Source of the DNA: Erythroxylum novogranatense
Taxonomy: Eukaryota > Streptophyta > Magnoliopsida > Malpighiales > Erythroxylaceae
NCBI GenBank assembly: GCA_029891385.1
Contig: CM057230.1
Coordinates: 34,923,402-34,987,401 of the forward strand
DNA: 64,000 bases
Direction of reading: 5' to 3'
Every line of letters begins with the position of its first letter. Within the stretch, counting starts at the first letter, position 1. Position numbers and translations under genes: made by a program. Of this stretch, positions 11,797 to 25,121 are shown in pieces. The notes beneath the pieces are model-generated. The model was not told where the DNA came from. It worked only from the letters and a program-made list of their open reading frames with translations, and ran no database searches.

Positions 11797-13308
11797 CTTT
11801 TACTATTATAGGAGTCTCAAACTTGACTTAAGTGTCACACCTGTGCAAAGATCTATTTTTTAATTCCTTAACTAGATAAAATTAATTAAAATGTAATTCA
11901 TAATAATTAACATATAATTAAATAATTAATTTATGGACATCGTATTAATTAATTAATTATTGATTATTAACACGTAATTATTACTTATGTTATTATTAAT
12001 GCGTCTGAAATATTTTCCTTTTAATTACATATTCTTAAAATATCTTTAATGAATTTAATTATAAATATTTAGCAAATTGAAATATAATTTCATGTAATTA
12101 AAATATTATCGTTAGTTAAAATATAATTAAGTAATTGATTTATGAAAATGTCATACTTGATTAATAATGGTAATTAGAATATAATAAATAAAATAATTTA
12201 TAAAATTATACTTTATTTATAAATTAATTGTTAATCATTAACTGTTAATCTTATTCAGTTATAATTAGTAATGATTAATTTATTATTAATTAATTGATGT
12301 ATATATATAGAAGTCGTCACTTGTGACTTAGTGTTCAAAGGCGTGACTACTATGTCTTGCATGTTATTTCCTTTTACAGGCAATTAACACTGTATAATTT
12401 TATAACATTTTATAAAATAACTAATTAATTAAATATTGATTTACTAAAATATAATTTATTTATTTATTAATTAATGAAATAGAATTAGTGCTTATTTTAT
12501 TAAATATAATAGATATAATTAATTGTCTAATTATAATATGTTATTAATTAATAAAAATAATTAATTATTTAATAACTTAAAATAAAATAAAATTTATTAT
12601 TATAGGAGTCACAAGTGTGGCTTATGTTATTATTAATGCGTCTGAAATATTTTTCCCATTTTTATAACATATTCTACAAAAATCTTTAATGAATTTAATT
12701 ACAACTATTTAGTAAATTAAATTATAATTTCATGTAATTAAAATATTATGAGTTTCTTAAAGTATAATTAATTAATTGATTTATGAAAATGTGATACTTG
12801 ATTGATAATGGTTGTTAGAATATAAAATATAAATGATTTATTAAATTAAAATTTATTTTAAATTAATTATTAATCGTTAATCATTATCTTATTCTATTAT
12901 AAATAATAATCATTAATATGTTATTAATTAATTGATGTATATATATAAGAAAGTAGTCACACTGTGACTTAATATTCATAGACGTGACTACCATGTCATG
13001 CATGTTTTTTTCTTTTTACGGCAATTAATCCTTATATAATTTTATAACATTTTATCATATAATTAATTTAAAAATGTTAATTTCTTAAAATATAATTAAT
13101 TTATTCTTCAATTGCTTAAATAGAGTTAGTGATTATTTTCATTTTATTAAATATAATATATATATATATATAATTTATTAACTAATTTTAATATATTATT
13201 AATTACTAGCAAAATAATTAATTGATGAATTACTTAAAATAAAATAGAGTTTTGTTATTATAGGAGTCACAGGCATGACTTAAGTATATTATTGATTAAT
13301 GATAAAAT
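11797..13308 (-). repeat. Satellite array, reverse orientation
   Basis: This continues the reverse array interrupted at 8414. Landmark complements lie near 12358 and 13000. Around 12610 the array jumps from a GGAGTCACAAGTGTGGCTTA segment directly into TGTTATTATTAATGCGTCTG, so part of a monomer is missing. Confidence 0.82.
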
Positions 13309-16300
13309 ATACTTAATAATGTTAAAAATTATATAGGTGTTAATTGCCAATAAAAGAAAATAGCATGCATAAGATAGTAGTCACACTGTGAATATTAAGT
13401 CACGTGCATGACTACTTACCTATATATATTCACCTCAATTAATTAATATCATATTAATCATTATTAATTATAAGTGAATAAGATTAATAACTAATGATTA
13501 ATAATTAATTTATAAATAAAGTATAATTTAACAAATCATTTAATTTACTATATTCTAATTACCATTATTAATCAATTATCACATTTTCATTAATTAATTA
13601 ATTATATTTTAACTAACTGATAATATTTTAATTACATGAAATTATATTTTATTTGCTAAATAGTTATAATTAAATTCATTAAAGATATTTTAAGAATCTG
13701 TAATTAAAAATTAGAAAAAATTATTTTGCATTTATGAATAATAACATAATTAATAATTACATGTTAATAGTCAATAATTAATTAATTAATAAGATGTCAA
13801 TAAATCAATTATTTAATTATATATTGATTATTATGAATCATATTTTAATTCATTTTATTTAATTAAGGAATTAAAATGGATCGTTTCATTGGCGTGACCC
13901 TTAAGTCACGCCGAGGTTATATAATAGTAAAAATTCAATTTATTTCAATGAAATAATCAATTAATTATTTTGTCATTAATCAATAATATACTTAAGTCAT
14001 GCTTGTGACTCCTATAATAATAAATTTTATTTTATTTTAAGTAATTAGTTAATTAATTATTATTTTAATTATATATAGACGTTAATTGCCAATAAAAGAA
14101 AATAACATGCACAACATGATAGTCACGCCGGTGAATATTAAGTCACAAAGTGACTACTTACCTATATATATATATATACACACACACATCAATTAATTAA
14201 TAATATATTAACCATTATTAATTATAAGTGAATAAGATTAACAACAAATGATTAATAATTAATTTATACATAAAATATAATTTAACAAATCATTAAATTT
14301 ATTATATTCTAATCACCATTATTAATCAATAATCGCATTTTCATAAATCAATTAATTAATTATATTTTAACTAGTCGGTAATATTTTAATTACATGAAAT
14401 TACATTGCTATACAGTTATTATTAAATTCACTAAAGATATTTTAAGAAAATGTAATTAAAAATGGGAAAAATTATTTTAGACACATTAATAATAACATAA
14501 TTAATACTTACGTGTTAATAGTCAATAATTAATTAATTAATAAGATTTCAATAAATCAGTTATTTAATTATATATTGATTATTATGAATTATATTTTAAT
14601 TTATTTTATTTAATTAAGGAATTAAAATAGATCTTTTGTAGGCGTGACCCTTAAGTCACGTTGGTGACTCCTATAATAGTAAAAGTTCATTTTATTTCAA
14701 TTAAATAATCAATTATTTATTTTTATTAATCAATAATATACTTAAGTCATGCTTGTGACTCCTATAATAATAAAATTTCATTTTATTTTAAGTAATTAGT
14801 CAATTAATTATTTTGTTATTAATTAATAACATATTATAATTAGACAATTAAGTTTATATATATTATATTTGATAAAATGAAAATATAATCACTAATTCTA
14901 TTTAATTAATTAAAGAATAAATTAATTATATTTTCATAAATCAATATTCAATTAATTATTTATTTAATAAAAATGTTTTAAAATTATACAGTGTTAATTA
15001 CCAATAAAAGAAAATAACATGCATAGCATGGTAGTCATATTAGTAAATATTAAGTCGCAGCATGACTACTTGGCTATATATATACACATCAATTAATTAA
15101 TAATATATTAATCGCTATTAATTATAAGTGAATAAGAATAACAACTAATGATTAATAATTAATTTATAAATAAAGTATAATTTAACAAATCATTTAATTT
15201 ATTTATTCTAATCACCGTTATTAATCAATTATTACATTTTCATAAGTCAATTAATTAATTAAAGAATAAATAAATTATATTTTAATAAATCTATTCTTAA
15301 TTAATTATCTATTTAATAAAATGTTATAAAATTATATAGGTGTTAAATGCCCTTAGAAAGAAAATAATATGCACAAGATGGCAATCATGCATGTGAATCT
15401 TAAGCCACAAAGTGACTACTTACCTATATATATACACATCAATTAATTAATAATATATTAATCAGTATTAGTTAGAACTGAATAAGATTAATAGTTAATG
15501 ATTAATAATTAATTTATAAATAAAGTATAATTTAATAAATCATTTAATTTTATATTCTAATAACCATTATTAATCAAGTATCACATTTTCATAAATCAAT
15601 TAATTAATTTTATTTTAACTGATCGATAATATTTTAATTACATAAATTTATATTTTAATTTACTAAATAGTTGTAATTAAATTAGTTAAAGATTTTTAAG
15701 AATATTTAATTAAAATGGGAAAAATATTTCAGACGCATTAGTAATACCATAAGTACTAATTACATGTTAAAATCAATAATTAATTAATTAATAAGATTTC
15801 AATAAATCAATTATTTAATTATATATTGATTATTAAGAATCATATTTTAATTTTAATTAGTTAAGGACATAAAATAGATATTTTCACAGGCATGACACTT
15901 AAGTCACGTTAATGACGCCTATAATAGTAAAAGTTAATTTTATTTTAATTAAATAATCAATTAATTATTTTTATTTATCAACAATATACTTTAATCATGC
16001 CTGTGACTTTTGTAATAATTAAATTTCATTTTATTTGAAGTAATTAGTCAATTAATTATTTTACTAATTAACAATATATTATAATTTGTCAATTAATTAA
16101 TCACAGGCATGACTACTTACCTATATATATATATATACACATCAATTAATTAATAATATATTAATCATTATTAATTAGAAGTGAATAAGGTTAACAACTA
16201 ATGATTAATAATTAATTTATAAATAAGGAATAATTTAACAAATCATTTAATTTATTATATTCTAATCATCGTTATTAATCAATTATCATATTTTCATAAA

Positions 16301-18857
16301 TCAATTAATTAATTATATTTTGACTAATTAATAATATTTTAATTACATGAAATTATTATTTTGTTTGCTAAATAGTTATAACTTAATTCATTAAAGATAT
16401 TTTAAGAACACGTAATTAAAAATGGGAAAATATTATTTCGGATGCATTAATAATGACCCAATTAATAATTACCTGTTAATAGTCAATAATTAATTAATTA
16501 ATAAGATGTCAATTAATCAATTGTTTAATTATATATTGATTATTATGAATTATATTTTAATTTATTTTATTTAATCGAGGAATTAAAAATAGATCTTTTC
16601 ATAAGCATGACCCTTAAGTTATGTCGTTGACTCTTATAATAGTAAAAGTTTATTTTATTTTAATTAAATAATCAATTAATTATTTTGTTATTAATCAATA
16701 ATATACTTAAGTGATGCTTGTGACTCTTATAAAATAAAATTTCAATTTATTTTAAGTAATTAATCAATTAATTATTTTGATATTAATTAACAATATATTA
16801 TAATTAGACAATTAAGTTTATATATATTATACTTGATAAAAATGAAAAATATGTTTACTAATTCTATTTAATTAGTTAAAGAATACATTAATTATATTTT
16901 AATAAATCTATTCTTAATTAATTATTTATTTAATAAAATGTTATAAAATTATATAGGTGTTAAATGCCCTTAAAAGAAAATAACATACACAAGATGGATT
17001 AAGTCACAGGTGTGACTACTTACCTATATATATAGATCAATTAATTAATAATATATTAATCATTATTAGTTATAACTAAATAAGATTACTAGTTAACAAT
17101 TAAAAATTAATTTATAAATAAAGCATAATTTAATAAATCATTTAATTGTTATATTCTAATAACCATTATTAATCAAGTATCACATTTTCATAAATCAATT
17201 AATGAATTATATTTTAACTAACTGATAATATTTTAATTACATGAAATTATTTTTCAATTTACTAAATAGTTATAATTAAATTCATTAATTATATTTTAAG
17301 AATATGTAATTAAAAATGGAGAAAACATTTTAGACGCATTAGTAATAACATAAGTGATATTTATGTGTTAATAATCAATAACTAATTAATTAATTAATTA
17401 ATAAGATTTAAATAAATCAATTATTTAATTATATATTGATTATTTTGAATTATAGTTTAATTAATTTTATTTGCTTTAGGAATTTAAAATAGATCTTTTC
17501 ATAGGCATTACACTTAAATCATCGTGATGTGGCTCCTATAATAATAAAAGTTCATTTTATTTTAATTAAATCAATAATTATTTATTTTGTTATTAATAAA
17601 TAATACGCTTAAGTCACGCTTGTGGCTCCTATAATAATAAATTTTAATTTTATTTTAAGTAACTAATCAATTAAATATTTTGTTATTAACTAAAACTTAT
17701 TTTAATTAGTCAATTAATTATATATATTATTTTTAATAACAATTAAAAATAAACACTAATTCTATTTAAATAATTAAAAATAAATTAATTATATTTTAAT
17801 AAATCAATACTTAATTAATTATTTATTTAATAAAAATGTTAGAAAATTATACGATTACTAATTGCTGTAAAAGAAAATAACATGCGGGACATGGTAGTCA
17901 TGCTGTGAATATTAAGTCACAGTGTGACTACTTTCCTATATATACACATCAATTAATTAATAATATATTAATTATTTTAATTATAATTGAATAAGACTGA
18001 AAGTTAAAGATTAATAATTAATTTATAAATAAAGCATAATTTAATAAATCATTTAATTTATTATATTATATTTATCGTTATTAATCTAGTATCACATTTT
18101 CGTAAATGAATTAATTAAAATACATTTTAACTAACCGATAATATTTGAATTAAATGAAATTATATTTTAATTTACTAAATAGTCATAATTAAATTCATTA
18201 AATAAATTTTAAAAATATGTAATTACAAATAGGAAAAATATTTTTGACGCATTAATAATAACATAAGTAATAATTACATGTTAATAATCAATAATTAATT
18301 AATTAATTAATTAATATGATCTCATTAAATCAATTATTTAATTATATATTGATTATTATGAATTATATTTTAAATAATTTTATTTAATTAAAGAATTAAA
18401 AAATCTTTCCACATGCATGACACTTAAGTCACGCTTAGTGACTATTGTAATAGTAAAAGTTCATTTTATTTTAATTAAATAATCAATAAATTATTTTGTT
18501 ATTAATCAATAATATACTTAAGTCACGCCAATGACTTTTATAATAATTAAAATTCATTTCATTTTAAGTAGTTATTCAGATGCATTAATAATAACATTAA
18601 GTAATAATTATGTGTTAATAATGAATAATTAATTAATTAATAAGATTTCAATAAATAAATTATTTAATTACATGTTGATTATTATGAATTATATTTTAAT
18701 TAATTTTATTTAATTAAGTATTTAAAAATAACAAATAAATCAATAATATACTTAAGTCATGCTGTGACTCTATAATAACAAAACTCTATTTTATTTTAAG
18801 TAATTCATCAATTAATTATTTTGCTATTAATTAATATTATATTACAATATATACAAT
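13309..18857 (+). repeat. Satellite array, forward orientation
   Basis: Forward landmarks lie near 13360, 14100, 15013, 15363, 16978 and 17876. Steps of 913 and 898 bp mark full monomers; 740 and 350 bp mark shortened ones, and the 1,615-bp gap contains a partial unit starting near 16100. Variants of CTTAAGTCATGCTTGTGACT occur throughout. I see no gene here. Confidence 0.85.
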
Positions 18858-20008
18858 ATTAGAGCTTGTTTTCAATTTTATTAAATACAATATATATAAA
18901 ATTAATTGACTAATTATAATATATTATTAATTAATAGAAAATAATTAATATATTAATTACTTAACACAAAATAGAATTTTATTATTATAGAGTCGCATGC
19001 ATGACTTAAGTTTATTATTGATTAATAACAAAATGATTAATTGATTATATAATTAAGTTAAAATAGACTTTTACTATTATAGAGTCACAAACGTGACTTA
19101 AGTGTCACGTCTGTGTAAAGATTTATTTTTAATTCCTTAATTAAGTAAAAATTTTAAAATATAATTCATAATAATCAATATATAATTAAATAATTGATTT
19201 ATTGAAATCTTTCTAATTAACTAATTAATTATTGATTATTAACTTGTATTTATTACTTATGTTATTATTAATGCATCTGAACTAATTTTTCCCATTTTTA
19301 ATTGCATATTTTTAAAATATCTTTAATGAATTTGATTATAACTGTTTGTCAAATAAAATAAAATTTCATGTAATCAAAATTTTATCGCTTAGTTAAAATA
19401 TAATTAATTAATTGATTTATGAAAATGTGATAATGGATTAATAATGGTGAATAGATTATAATAAATTAAATGATTTGTTAAATTATATTTTATTTATAGA
19501 TTAATTACTAATCATTAGTTGTTAATCTTATTCACTTATAATTAATAATGATTAATATATTATTAATTAATTGATGTGTATATATATAGGTAACTAGTCA
19601 CGCCTTTGACTTAATATTCACATGCGTGACTACCATGCTTTGCATGTTATTTTCTTTTATGGGTAATTAACGCTTTAAAATTTTATAACATTTGTTATTA
19701 AATAAACAATTAATTAAGTGTTATTTTATGGAAATATAATTAATTTATTCTTTAATTTATTAAATAGAATTAGTGCTCATATTTTCATTTTATCAAATAT
19801 AATATATATATATAATTAAATGACTAATTATAATATATTATTAATTAAGAAAATAAATTAATTGATAATTACTTAAAATGAGATGGAATTTAATTATTAT
19901 AAAAGTCGAGGTATGACTTAAGTATATTATTGATTAATAATGAATAATAAATTAATTATTTAATTAAAATTAAATTAAAATTTTACTATTATAGCAGTTA
20001 CTAACAAG
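18858..20008 (-). repeat. Satellite array, reverse orientation
   Basis: The array turns at about 18857, between ATTACAATATATA and CAATATTAGAGCTTG. The reverse landmark lies near 19636, and a hairpin pair AGTCACGCCTTTGA / TCACATGCGTGACT at about 19595-19633. The segment ends at TATAGCAGTTACTAACA, where the hAT fragment begins. Confidence 0.82.
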
Positions 20009-20324
20009 ATAAGAAGATTATATGATTGTACACAAAAGAAGTTACCTTTGAAGCCTTTGAAACAAGTTCTACAACATGAGGCCTGTTACCAATATCCTTT
20101 AGAAGGAGATTCAAACAATGTGCAGCATAAGGTGACCAAAAAATATGCTCGTAGCGTTCATGTACCAATTTTTCAGCTGCTACATAATTTGTTGCATTAT
20201 CTATCACTACATGAACAACATTATCTGCTTCGACCCACTCAATAACTTCAGAAAATAAATTAAATAATGATCTCCCATCTTTCACCATATCTGAAGCATC
20301 AACAGATTTCACAAATGTTATACC
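20009..20324 (-). pseudogene. hAT transposase fragment, exon after a 66-bp intron (DUF659-like)
   Basis: The exon reads ITFVKSVDASDMVKDGRSLF, then VVIDNATNYVAAEKLV and SPYAAHCLNLLLKDIGNRP. The VxDNAxNYxAAxK and CxAHCLNLxLxDI patterns are characteristic of plant BED-type hAT transposases; the conserved D of the first motif is a candidate catalytic acid. The reading continues from the upstream exon through an intron at 20324-20389 (GTATAA...TTTACAG), which joins Ala-Gly to Ile-Thr-Phe in frame. The frame ends shortly after the satellite junction near 20009, before the RW and hATC regions. The product could not transpose the element. Confidence 0.8.
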
Positions 20325-20389
20325 TGTAAAAAAAATAAAGTTAAAAAGCTTAACTTGTATAATAATAAGCCAAATTCATAATATTATAC
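20324..20389 (-). other. Intron in hAT transposase (66 bp)
   Basis: On the minus strand CAG is followed by GTATAATATT, and the region ends in TTTTTTTTACAG before GTATAACATT. It is AT-rich, with canonical GT and AG ends, and removing it keeps the transposase frame open across two recognisable family segments. Confidence 0.65.
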
Positions 20390-20891
20390 CTGCTGCACAA
20401 TAAACTAGAAAGTTTATCAAAGTTCTTTGTCTTTGATCACTCCACCCATCTGCCATGATTGTACAACCTGTTTTAGCCCAATTTTGTCGATTGTTATCAA
20501 CAAGTAGCTGGCATTCTCTCTTACAATCTCCTAACAAATTAACCCTCAAATCATAATATGATGGACCTTTAATCCCAGGCCCAATAGCAGCAATTGCATC
20601 TAAAGCTTCTTGGAAGTAAGGAGACTGAATTGCATTGAAAGGAATACATGCATCAAAAATCCATCCAGCAATTGCAATATGTGCCTTGTGAATTGCTTCC
20701 TTACTAGATAACACACTTCTCATACTTGGTTGAGATCCTGGAGTTGTCATTGGAGAAAAATATGAATTTATTTCCATATCAATGCCTTTCCTTTTCTTTG
20801 CATTTACCAAGTGCTTGTCTCTTAGTTGAACACGTTTGTTGTATTTCTCGAATTTCCTCTTGAGATTTAGGTTGATCACCATATGCTTCAT
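20390..20891 (-). pseudogene. hAT transposase middle region (DUF659-like)
   Basis: The segment has a basic N-terminal stretch, then INSYFSPMTTPGSQPSMRSV, a helical region with WIFDACIPFNAIQSPYFQEA, and ends GCTIMADGWSDQRQRTLINF before VYCAAG. The MADGWSDxRxRxLINFLV pattern is the hallmark of DUF659-containing plant hAT proteins; its Asp is a likely catalytic residue. The BED segment lies upstream in another frame, so a frameshift sits between about 20780 and 20891. The exon ends with a donor at 20389. Confidence 0.82.
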
Positions 20892-21237
20892 TCAAATCCT
20901 CATTTCGCTTCTTTTGTTGCACTTGTCTTAATGACTCCAACATTTTTTGACGAACATCATGACTAACCTTTTTACAAGAACTTATTTGACCAGGTACACC
21001 AGCAAGATGTTGTTTCATCCTATTTATGCCACCTCCTCTAAAAATCGTTGAGCAATGCAAACAAGTAAATATATTAGTAGCGCCCTCTTTATGCAATGCA
21101 AAATGCTCCCATGCAGGGTCGGTTTTTCGACGATGTGGATTAACTGAGTTCCCCATAAATTGTCGCTCGAATGATTGTGTGTTGGGACTAGGAGTACTCG
21201 AATCATTTGGAGTACTAACCTCATTAAGAATATCCAT
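20779..21237 (-). pseudogene. hAT transposase N-terminus with BED zinc finger
   Basis: From the ATG at 21237, residues ~40-90 form a BED-type zinc finger: DPAWEHF, then CLHC (C-x2-C), GGINRMKQHLAG and a late C in QISSC. BED fingers bind transposon ends in this family. A glutamine/lysine-rich stretch follows (about residues 95-150). The frame then closes where the next family segment lies in another frame, so this copy carries a frameshift. The start is supported by an acceptor-like TTTTTGTAG ending at 21258 just upstream. Confidence 0.8.
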
Positions 21238-21257
21238 GTTTCTAAATTCTGGACTTC

Positions 21258-22245
21258 CTACAAAAATTACACAAAATTTTATAATGTCATATTCATATAT
21301 AGCATTAAATCTCTAATCACAAATTTTTGGCAAGATCACTAACTAGATAATATATTATGTAGTTATGTACCAAACTTGCTTTTATATAGGTAAGTTACTC
21401 ACAACAAGCTATTAGGTGATACAAATTATAGCAAGTAAATTATTACATCTAATAATCTAATTAAGACATAAGTAGAAGATACCAAAAAGAAAAAATGTGA
21501 TTTTAAAAACTTCTCCATAATTAGAATTAAACAAATTCCTTAGTTAGAATTAAAGAAAGAATGACTAAAACTTGACTGTTCTTTGAAAAAAAGTTATTAG
21601 ATAAAGACATAAAGCAACAAAATTTGCTAAATTTACATAGAACTTTAGATAGTATCATAGTTCATAATTCATATTAATAATTAATTTTAGTTAATTAAAC
21701 ACATAATATTAAATTAAATTATTCATACTTCTTATTAATATATATTAAATAATTTAATAATTTATATTTAGTTAATAGTAAATTAGATTATGAAAAACAA
21801 AACCAATTTTTATAGTTTTCATAAATTTTGAAAACATAAAGAAACTAAACTAAAAACAAAAAACCAAAACTCAAATTAACACTTTTAAACAAAAAAAAAA
21901 TGCTCTAAATTTTCTTTTGATTAAAAATATACTAAAGGTTATTAATTAATTCTTTAAATCCAATATAGTGCTGCTAATGTAAAGTATAATATAACATAAA
22001 ATATTTTGTTATTAAAATATTTTAAAATTTAAAATTCTTTTTACAAAGCACAACACACCAATGAAGAAACTTTCCAAGAATGCAAAAGATAATGTATACC
22101 TAGCTAATCATTTGTTTATTCAAGAAAAGGACAAAAAAAGGCAATTTGGGATCTTCTTATGAAGGAATTGATGGGGTGCACAAGTGGTATAAAAGGACAA
22201 AAAAAATCAAGGTGATCGTCTTTACTTTAGTAAATGAAAACCTAC
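21258..22245 (-). other. Possible 5' untranslated intron of the hAT transposase gene
   Basis: On the minus strand, TTCTCGAG followed by GTAGGTTTTC near 22245 looks like a donor, and TTTTTGTAG ending at 21258 looks like an acceptor, 20 bases before the transposase ATG. The interval is AT-rich and has no coding sequence that I recognise. A long intron before the coding region is common in plant hAT genes, but both sites here are only predicted. Nothing else is visible in this 1-kb stretch. Confidence 0.35.
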
Positions 22246-22608
22246 CTCGAGAAAATCTTTGAAAAGCCAATTGGGAACCAAAGCTTCAGAGGCAGCAGAA
22301 AGTAGAAAGAGAGATTGTGCGTGAAAGAGAGATGAACAGTGCAAAGGCGGTGAACACGAGCGGTGTTTTGTCTCCTTCCTTATGTTTTAAATCTTTTGGT
22401 TTTTAATTTTAAAATTTAAATAAAAAATCTTTTTAAAATGAACCGGCCGGTTCATTCTTTAACCGGTTCAACAGTTTTTACCGATTCGACCGTAAAATAA
22501 ACGGGTCAATCACTCACAAAAAATAAGGGCTAAATTGGACCGTTTCATACTCTGGTTCACCGGTTCACCGGTCCGACCGGCCGGTTCGATCCAGTTTTTA
22601 AATCACTG

Positions 22609-23600
22609 GTATATATAGGAAAATGTCTAGCCTATGAAAAGATCTAATTTTTAATTCCTTAATTAATTAAAATATAATTCATTATAATCAATCTATAATT
22701 AAATAATTGGTTTATTTAAATCTTAATAATTATTTATTTATTTATTTATTATTAACACATAATTATTTCTTATGTTATTATTAATGCGTTGAAAATATTT
22801 TTCCCTTTTCAATTACATATTCTTAAAATACCTTTAATTAATTTGATTATAACTATACAGTAAATACAAGCTTGACTTAAGTATACTATAGACTAATAAC
22901 AAAATAATTAGCGATTATTTAATTAAAATAAAATAAACTTTTACTATTATAGGTGTCGCAATGTGACATAAGTGTCACGTCTGTGAAAAGATCTGCTTTT
23001 AAATGCTTAATTGAATAAAATTAATTAAAATACAATTCATAATAATCAATTTATAATTAAATAATTGATTTATTGAAATCTTATTAATTAATTAATTATT
23101 GATTATTAACACGAAATTAAATCTTACTAATTAATTAATTATTGATTATTAACACGTAATTGTTACTTATGTTATTATTAATACATCTAAAATATTTTTC
23201 CCTTTTAATTACATATTCTTAAAATATCTTTAATTAATTCAATTATAACTGTTTAGTAAATCAAAATATAATTTCATGTAGTTAAAATATTATGAGTTAG
23301 TTAAAATATAATTAATTAATTGATTTATGAAAATGCGATACTTGATTAATGATGGTAGTTAGAATATAATAAATTAAATGATTTATTAAATTATACTTTA
23401 TTTATAATTTAATTATTCATCATTAACTCTTAATCTTATTCAGTTATAATTAATAATGATTATTATATTATATTATATTATTTATTTATATATATAGGTA
23501 TATGGTCATGCCTGTGATAATATTCACAGGTGTCACTACTATGTCATACAAGTTATTTTCTTTTTACAGACAATTAACACCTATATAATTTTATAACATT
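22609..23600 (-). repeat. Satellite array, reverse orientation
   Basis: It starts GTATATATAGGAAAATG, followed almost at once by TGAAAAGATCTAATTTTTAA. The same shortened monomer form occurs at 58549-58600. It runs to the LINE A insertion point in TATATAATTTTATAACATT (23582-23600). A 60-bp segment containing TTATTGATTATTAACACG is duplicated at about 23080-23160. Confidence 0.82.
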
Positions 23601-23669
23601 ATTAATACATGGCTCTACAAGAATAAATAAAGGGTAGTACAAAAGTTATGTAAATAAAAGATGTAGGAC

Positions 23670-24095
23670 TCATGGTTTATATCGTATGTATGGAACAAAA
23701 TTCTGTTCCATTCGCAAGATTGTCCGGAGAAGAAGAGGTAGAGCAATTGCCGTAGCGAATTGTGTCGAATTACCACCCGAAGCTAACTTTGCTAAAAAAT
23801 CCGCAAAGCTATTAACCTCTCGATAAACACGGATAATGGACGACGTCGAGACAGAGAGTATATTTCGAATATCTTCAAGCGCTGCTTCATACCTCCAAGG
23901 CCAAAATTCTGAATTATGGTTCAATAGTTGCACAATACCCATATTGTCTGTTTGAACCTGTATTTTCTGGAACCCACAGTCAACACAAAACCGAAGGCCA
24001 CAAACTATGGCTTCTATTTCTATGGCGAAGCTAACATTTGAGTTACAGTATCGACACTCAGCAAACAAGAAAGAACCATTGGCATATCTTACCAC
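23670..24095 (-). pseudogene. LINE A ORF2 C-terminal RNase H domain
   Basis: This RNase H-like (RVT_3) domain would remove the RNA strand during target-primed reverse transcription; it is known from several plant L1 lineages. It reads AECRYCNSNVSFAIEIEAIV, then QVQTDNMGIVQLL (the second acidic position, D in TDN) and VNSFADFLAKLAS (DxLAK, near the last acidic position). The E of EIEAIVCGLRF corresponds to the family's catalytic Glu. It is separated from the zinc-finger segment by a frame change near 24089. LINE B has the same domain at 50691-51089. Confidence 0.75.
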
Positions 24096-24838
24096 AAATC
24101 CCCAACCTGAAGGTCCGGGACATCCAAGCGATGAGCCATCAGGTTAAGAACAATGTTGCAATCATCCGGGGGCCTCCAACATAAAGTCATAATCACCGGC
24201 TTGCGAGGCAATTGAAAAGAACAGTTAAAAGAAATGGATAAATTAACCATTTCCTGTCTATCCTTTGGAAGTAATTGATGAACTCGAACCATAGAGGAAA
24301 CATGTTGCACAATCAAAAAAATTAAGGCTGAGACCATTGTGGACTTACCCTCATATACGCACAGGTTACGCATTTTCCACAGCTCCCAAAGGATGAAGTA
24401 AGGGATGACCGAAATGATCACAGTTCTTGCAGTTGCCCCCCTTCTAAGAGTAGACCACTCCCGTATAAAGAGCCATAGTTCAGGGGGGAAAGATAAATGA
24501 AGATCTAACAGGGCTGCAAAATGTCTCCATACCATTCTGGCCGTGGGACACTCATAAAAAAGGTGCTGCACACTGTCGGCTGCCAAGGAAAAAATACTAC
24601 ATCTCGATGGATTTAGAAAGAAACCCAACTTGTTCAAAGTTTCCGGGAAAGGAAGAAGGAAATTATAGAGACGCCACACAAAAATAGAGATCTTCTTTGG
24701 CAGAAACTTATTCCAAGCTTGACGAAGAGAGACATTGACAGGGTTACAGGACCATACCAATTCATAAGCCGAGGAAAGGCTAAATTTTCCGGTAACAGTT
24801 GGTTTCCAAATTCACCGATCAGTCCCAGAAGAAAACTG
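24089..24838 (-). pseudogene. LINE A ORF2 zinc-binding region (zf-RVT)
   Basis: The region reads WNKFLPKKISIFVWRLYN, then LNPSRCSIFSLAADSVQHLFYECPTARMVW split across a short stretch: C-x(n)-H-LFYEC, the zf-RVT pattern found after reverse transcriptase in plant LINEs. ILWELWKMRN follows, and near the end an RNase H start that loses frame at about 24095. Upstream, at 24839-24841, a TAA replaces the Gln codon that LINE C has at that position (THSQQFSSG), separating it from the rest of ORF2. Confidence 0.78.
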
Positions 24839-25121
24839 TTATGAATGAGTAGTTATAAATGCAGCGTGATCAGGTTGCAAGAGAGGAATAATGTAGCCCA
24901 ACAACTCTTCTCGCTGGGAAAAGAAATCCCGGACAATGAGCAGTGGGATAGGAAATTGTTGTACTTGATCCAACAAAGAAAAAGCTCCAAGACCTGACCA
25001 ATTATCTGTCCAGAAGGACACCAATCCAGTATGGATAGAAACATACTCATATTCCTGAGCAATCCGATCTACTTTGGCAATTCTCCGCCAATGCGTTCTA
25101 CTTCTTGCAGTCGGTGATAAT
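24839..25121 (-). pseudogene. LINE A ORF2 segment between reverse transcriptase and zinc finger
   Basis: The frame includes VSFWTDNWSGLGAFSLLDQV and RDFFSQREELLGYIIPLLQP, the W-x-DNW and L-x-D motifs seen in this linker in all three LINE copies. It begins at the Copia 1 insertion point (target duplication ATAAT, 25117-25121) and ends with the premature TAA at 24839-24841. Confidence 0.75.

Larger units (their letters stand above)
20009..22608 (-). mobile_element. Truncated hAT DNA transposon
   Basis: The element is read on the minus strand. Its 5' end at 22608 begins CAGTGATTTAAAAACTGG, a hAT-like terminus, followed by GC-rich subterminal repeats of the type CCGGTCGGACCGG and AACCGGCCGGTT (about 22440-22600). 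A transposase gene with a BED zinc finger and a DUF659-type region follows. The other end at 20009 abuts satellite directly: the catalytic C-terminal part, the hAT dimerization domain and the second terminus are absent, so no target duplication can be defined. Confidence 0.8.

Noticed and set aside
1..20008. CRISPR-like array of repeats and spacers
   Set aside because: The repeated cores are part of ~900-bp monomers and spacers are also repeated; the context is plant retroelements.
20001..21316. Domesticated hAT transposase gene
   Set aside because: The frame is shifted between the BED and DUF659 parts, and the catalytic C-terminal region is cut off by satellite.
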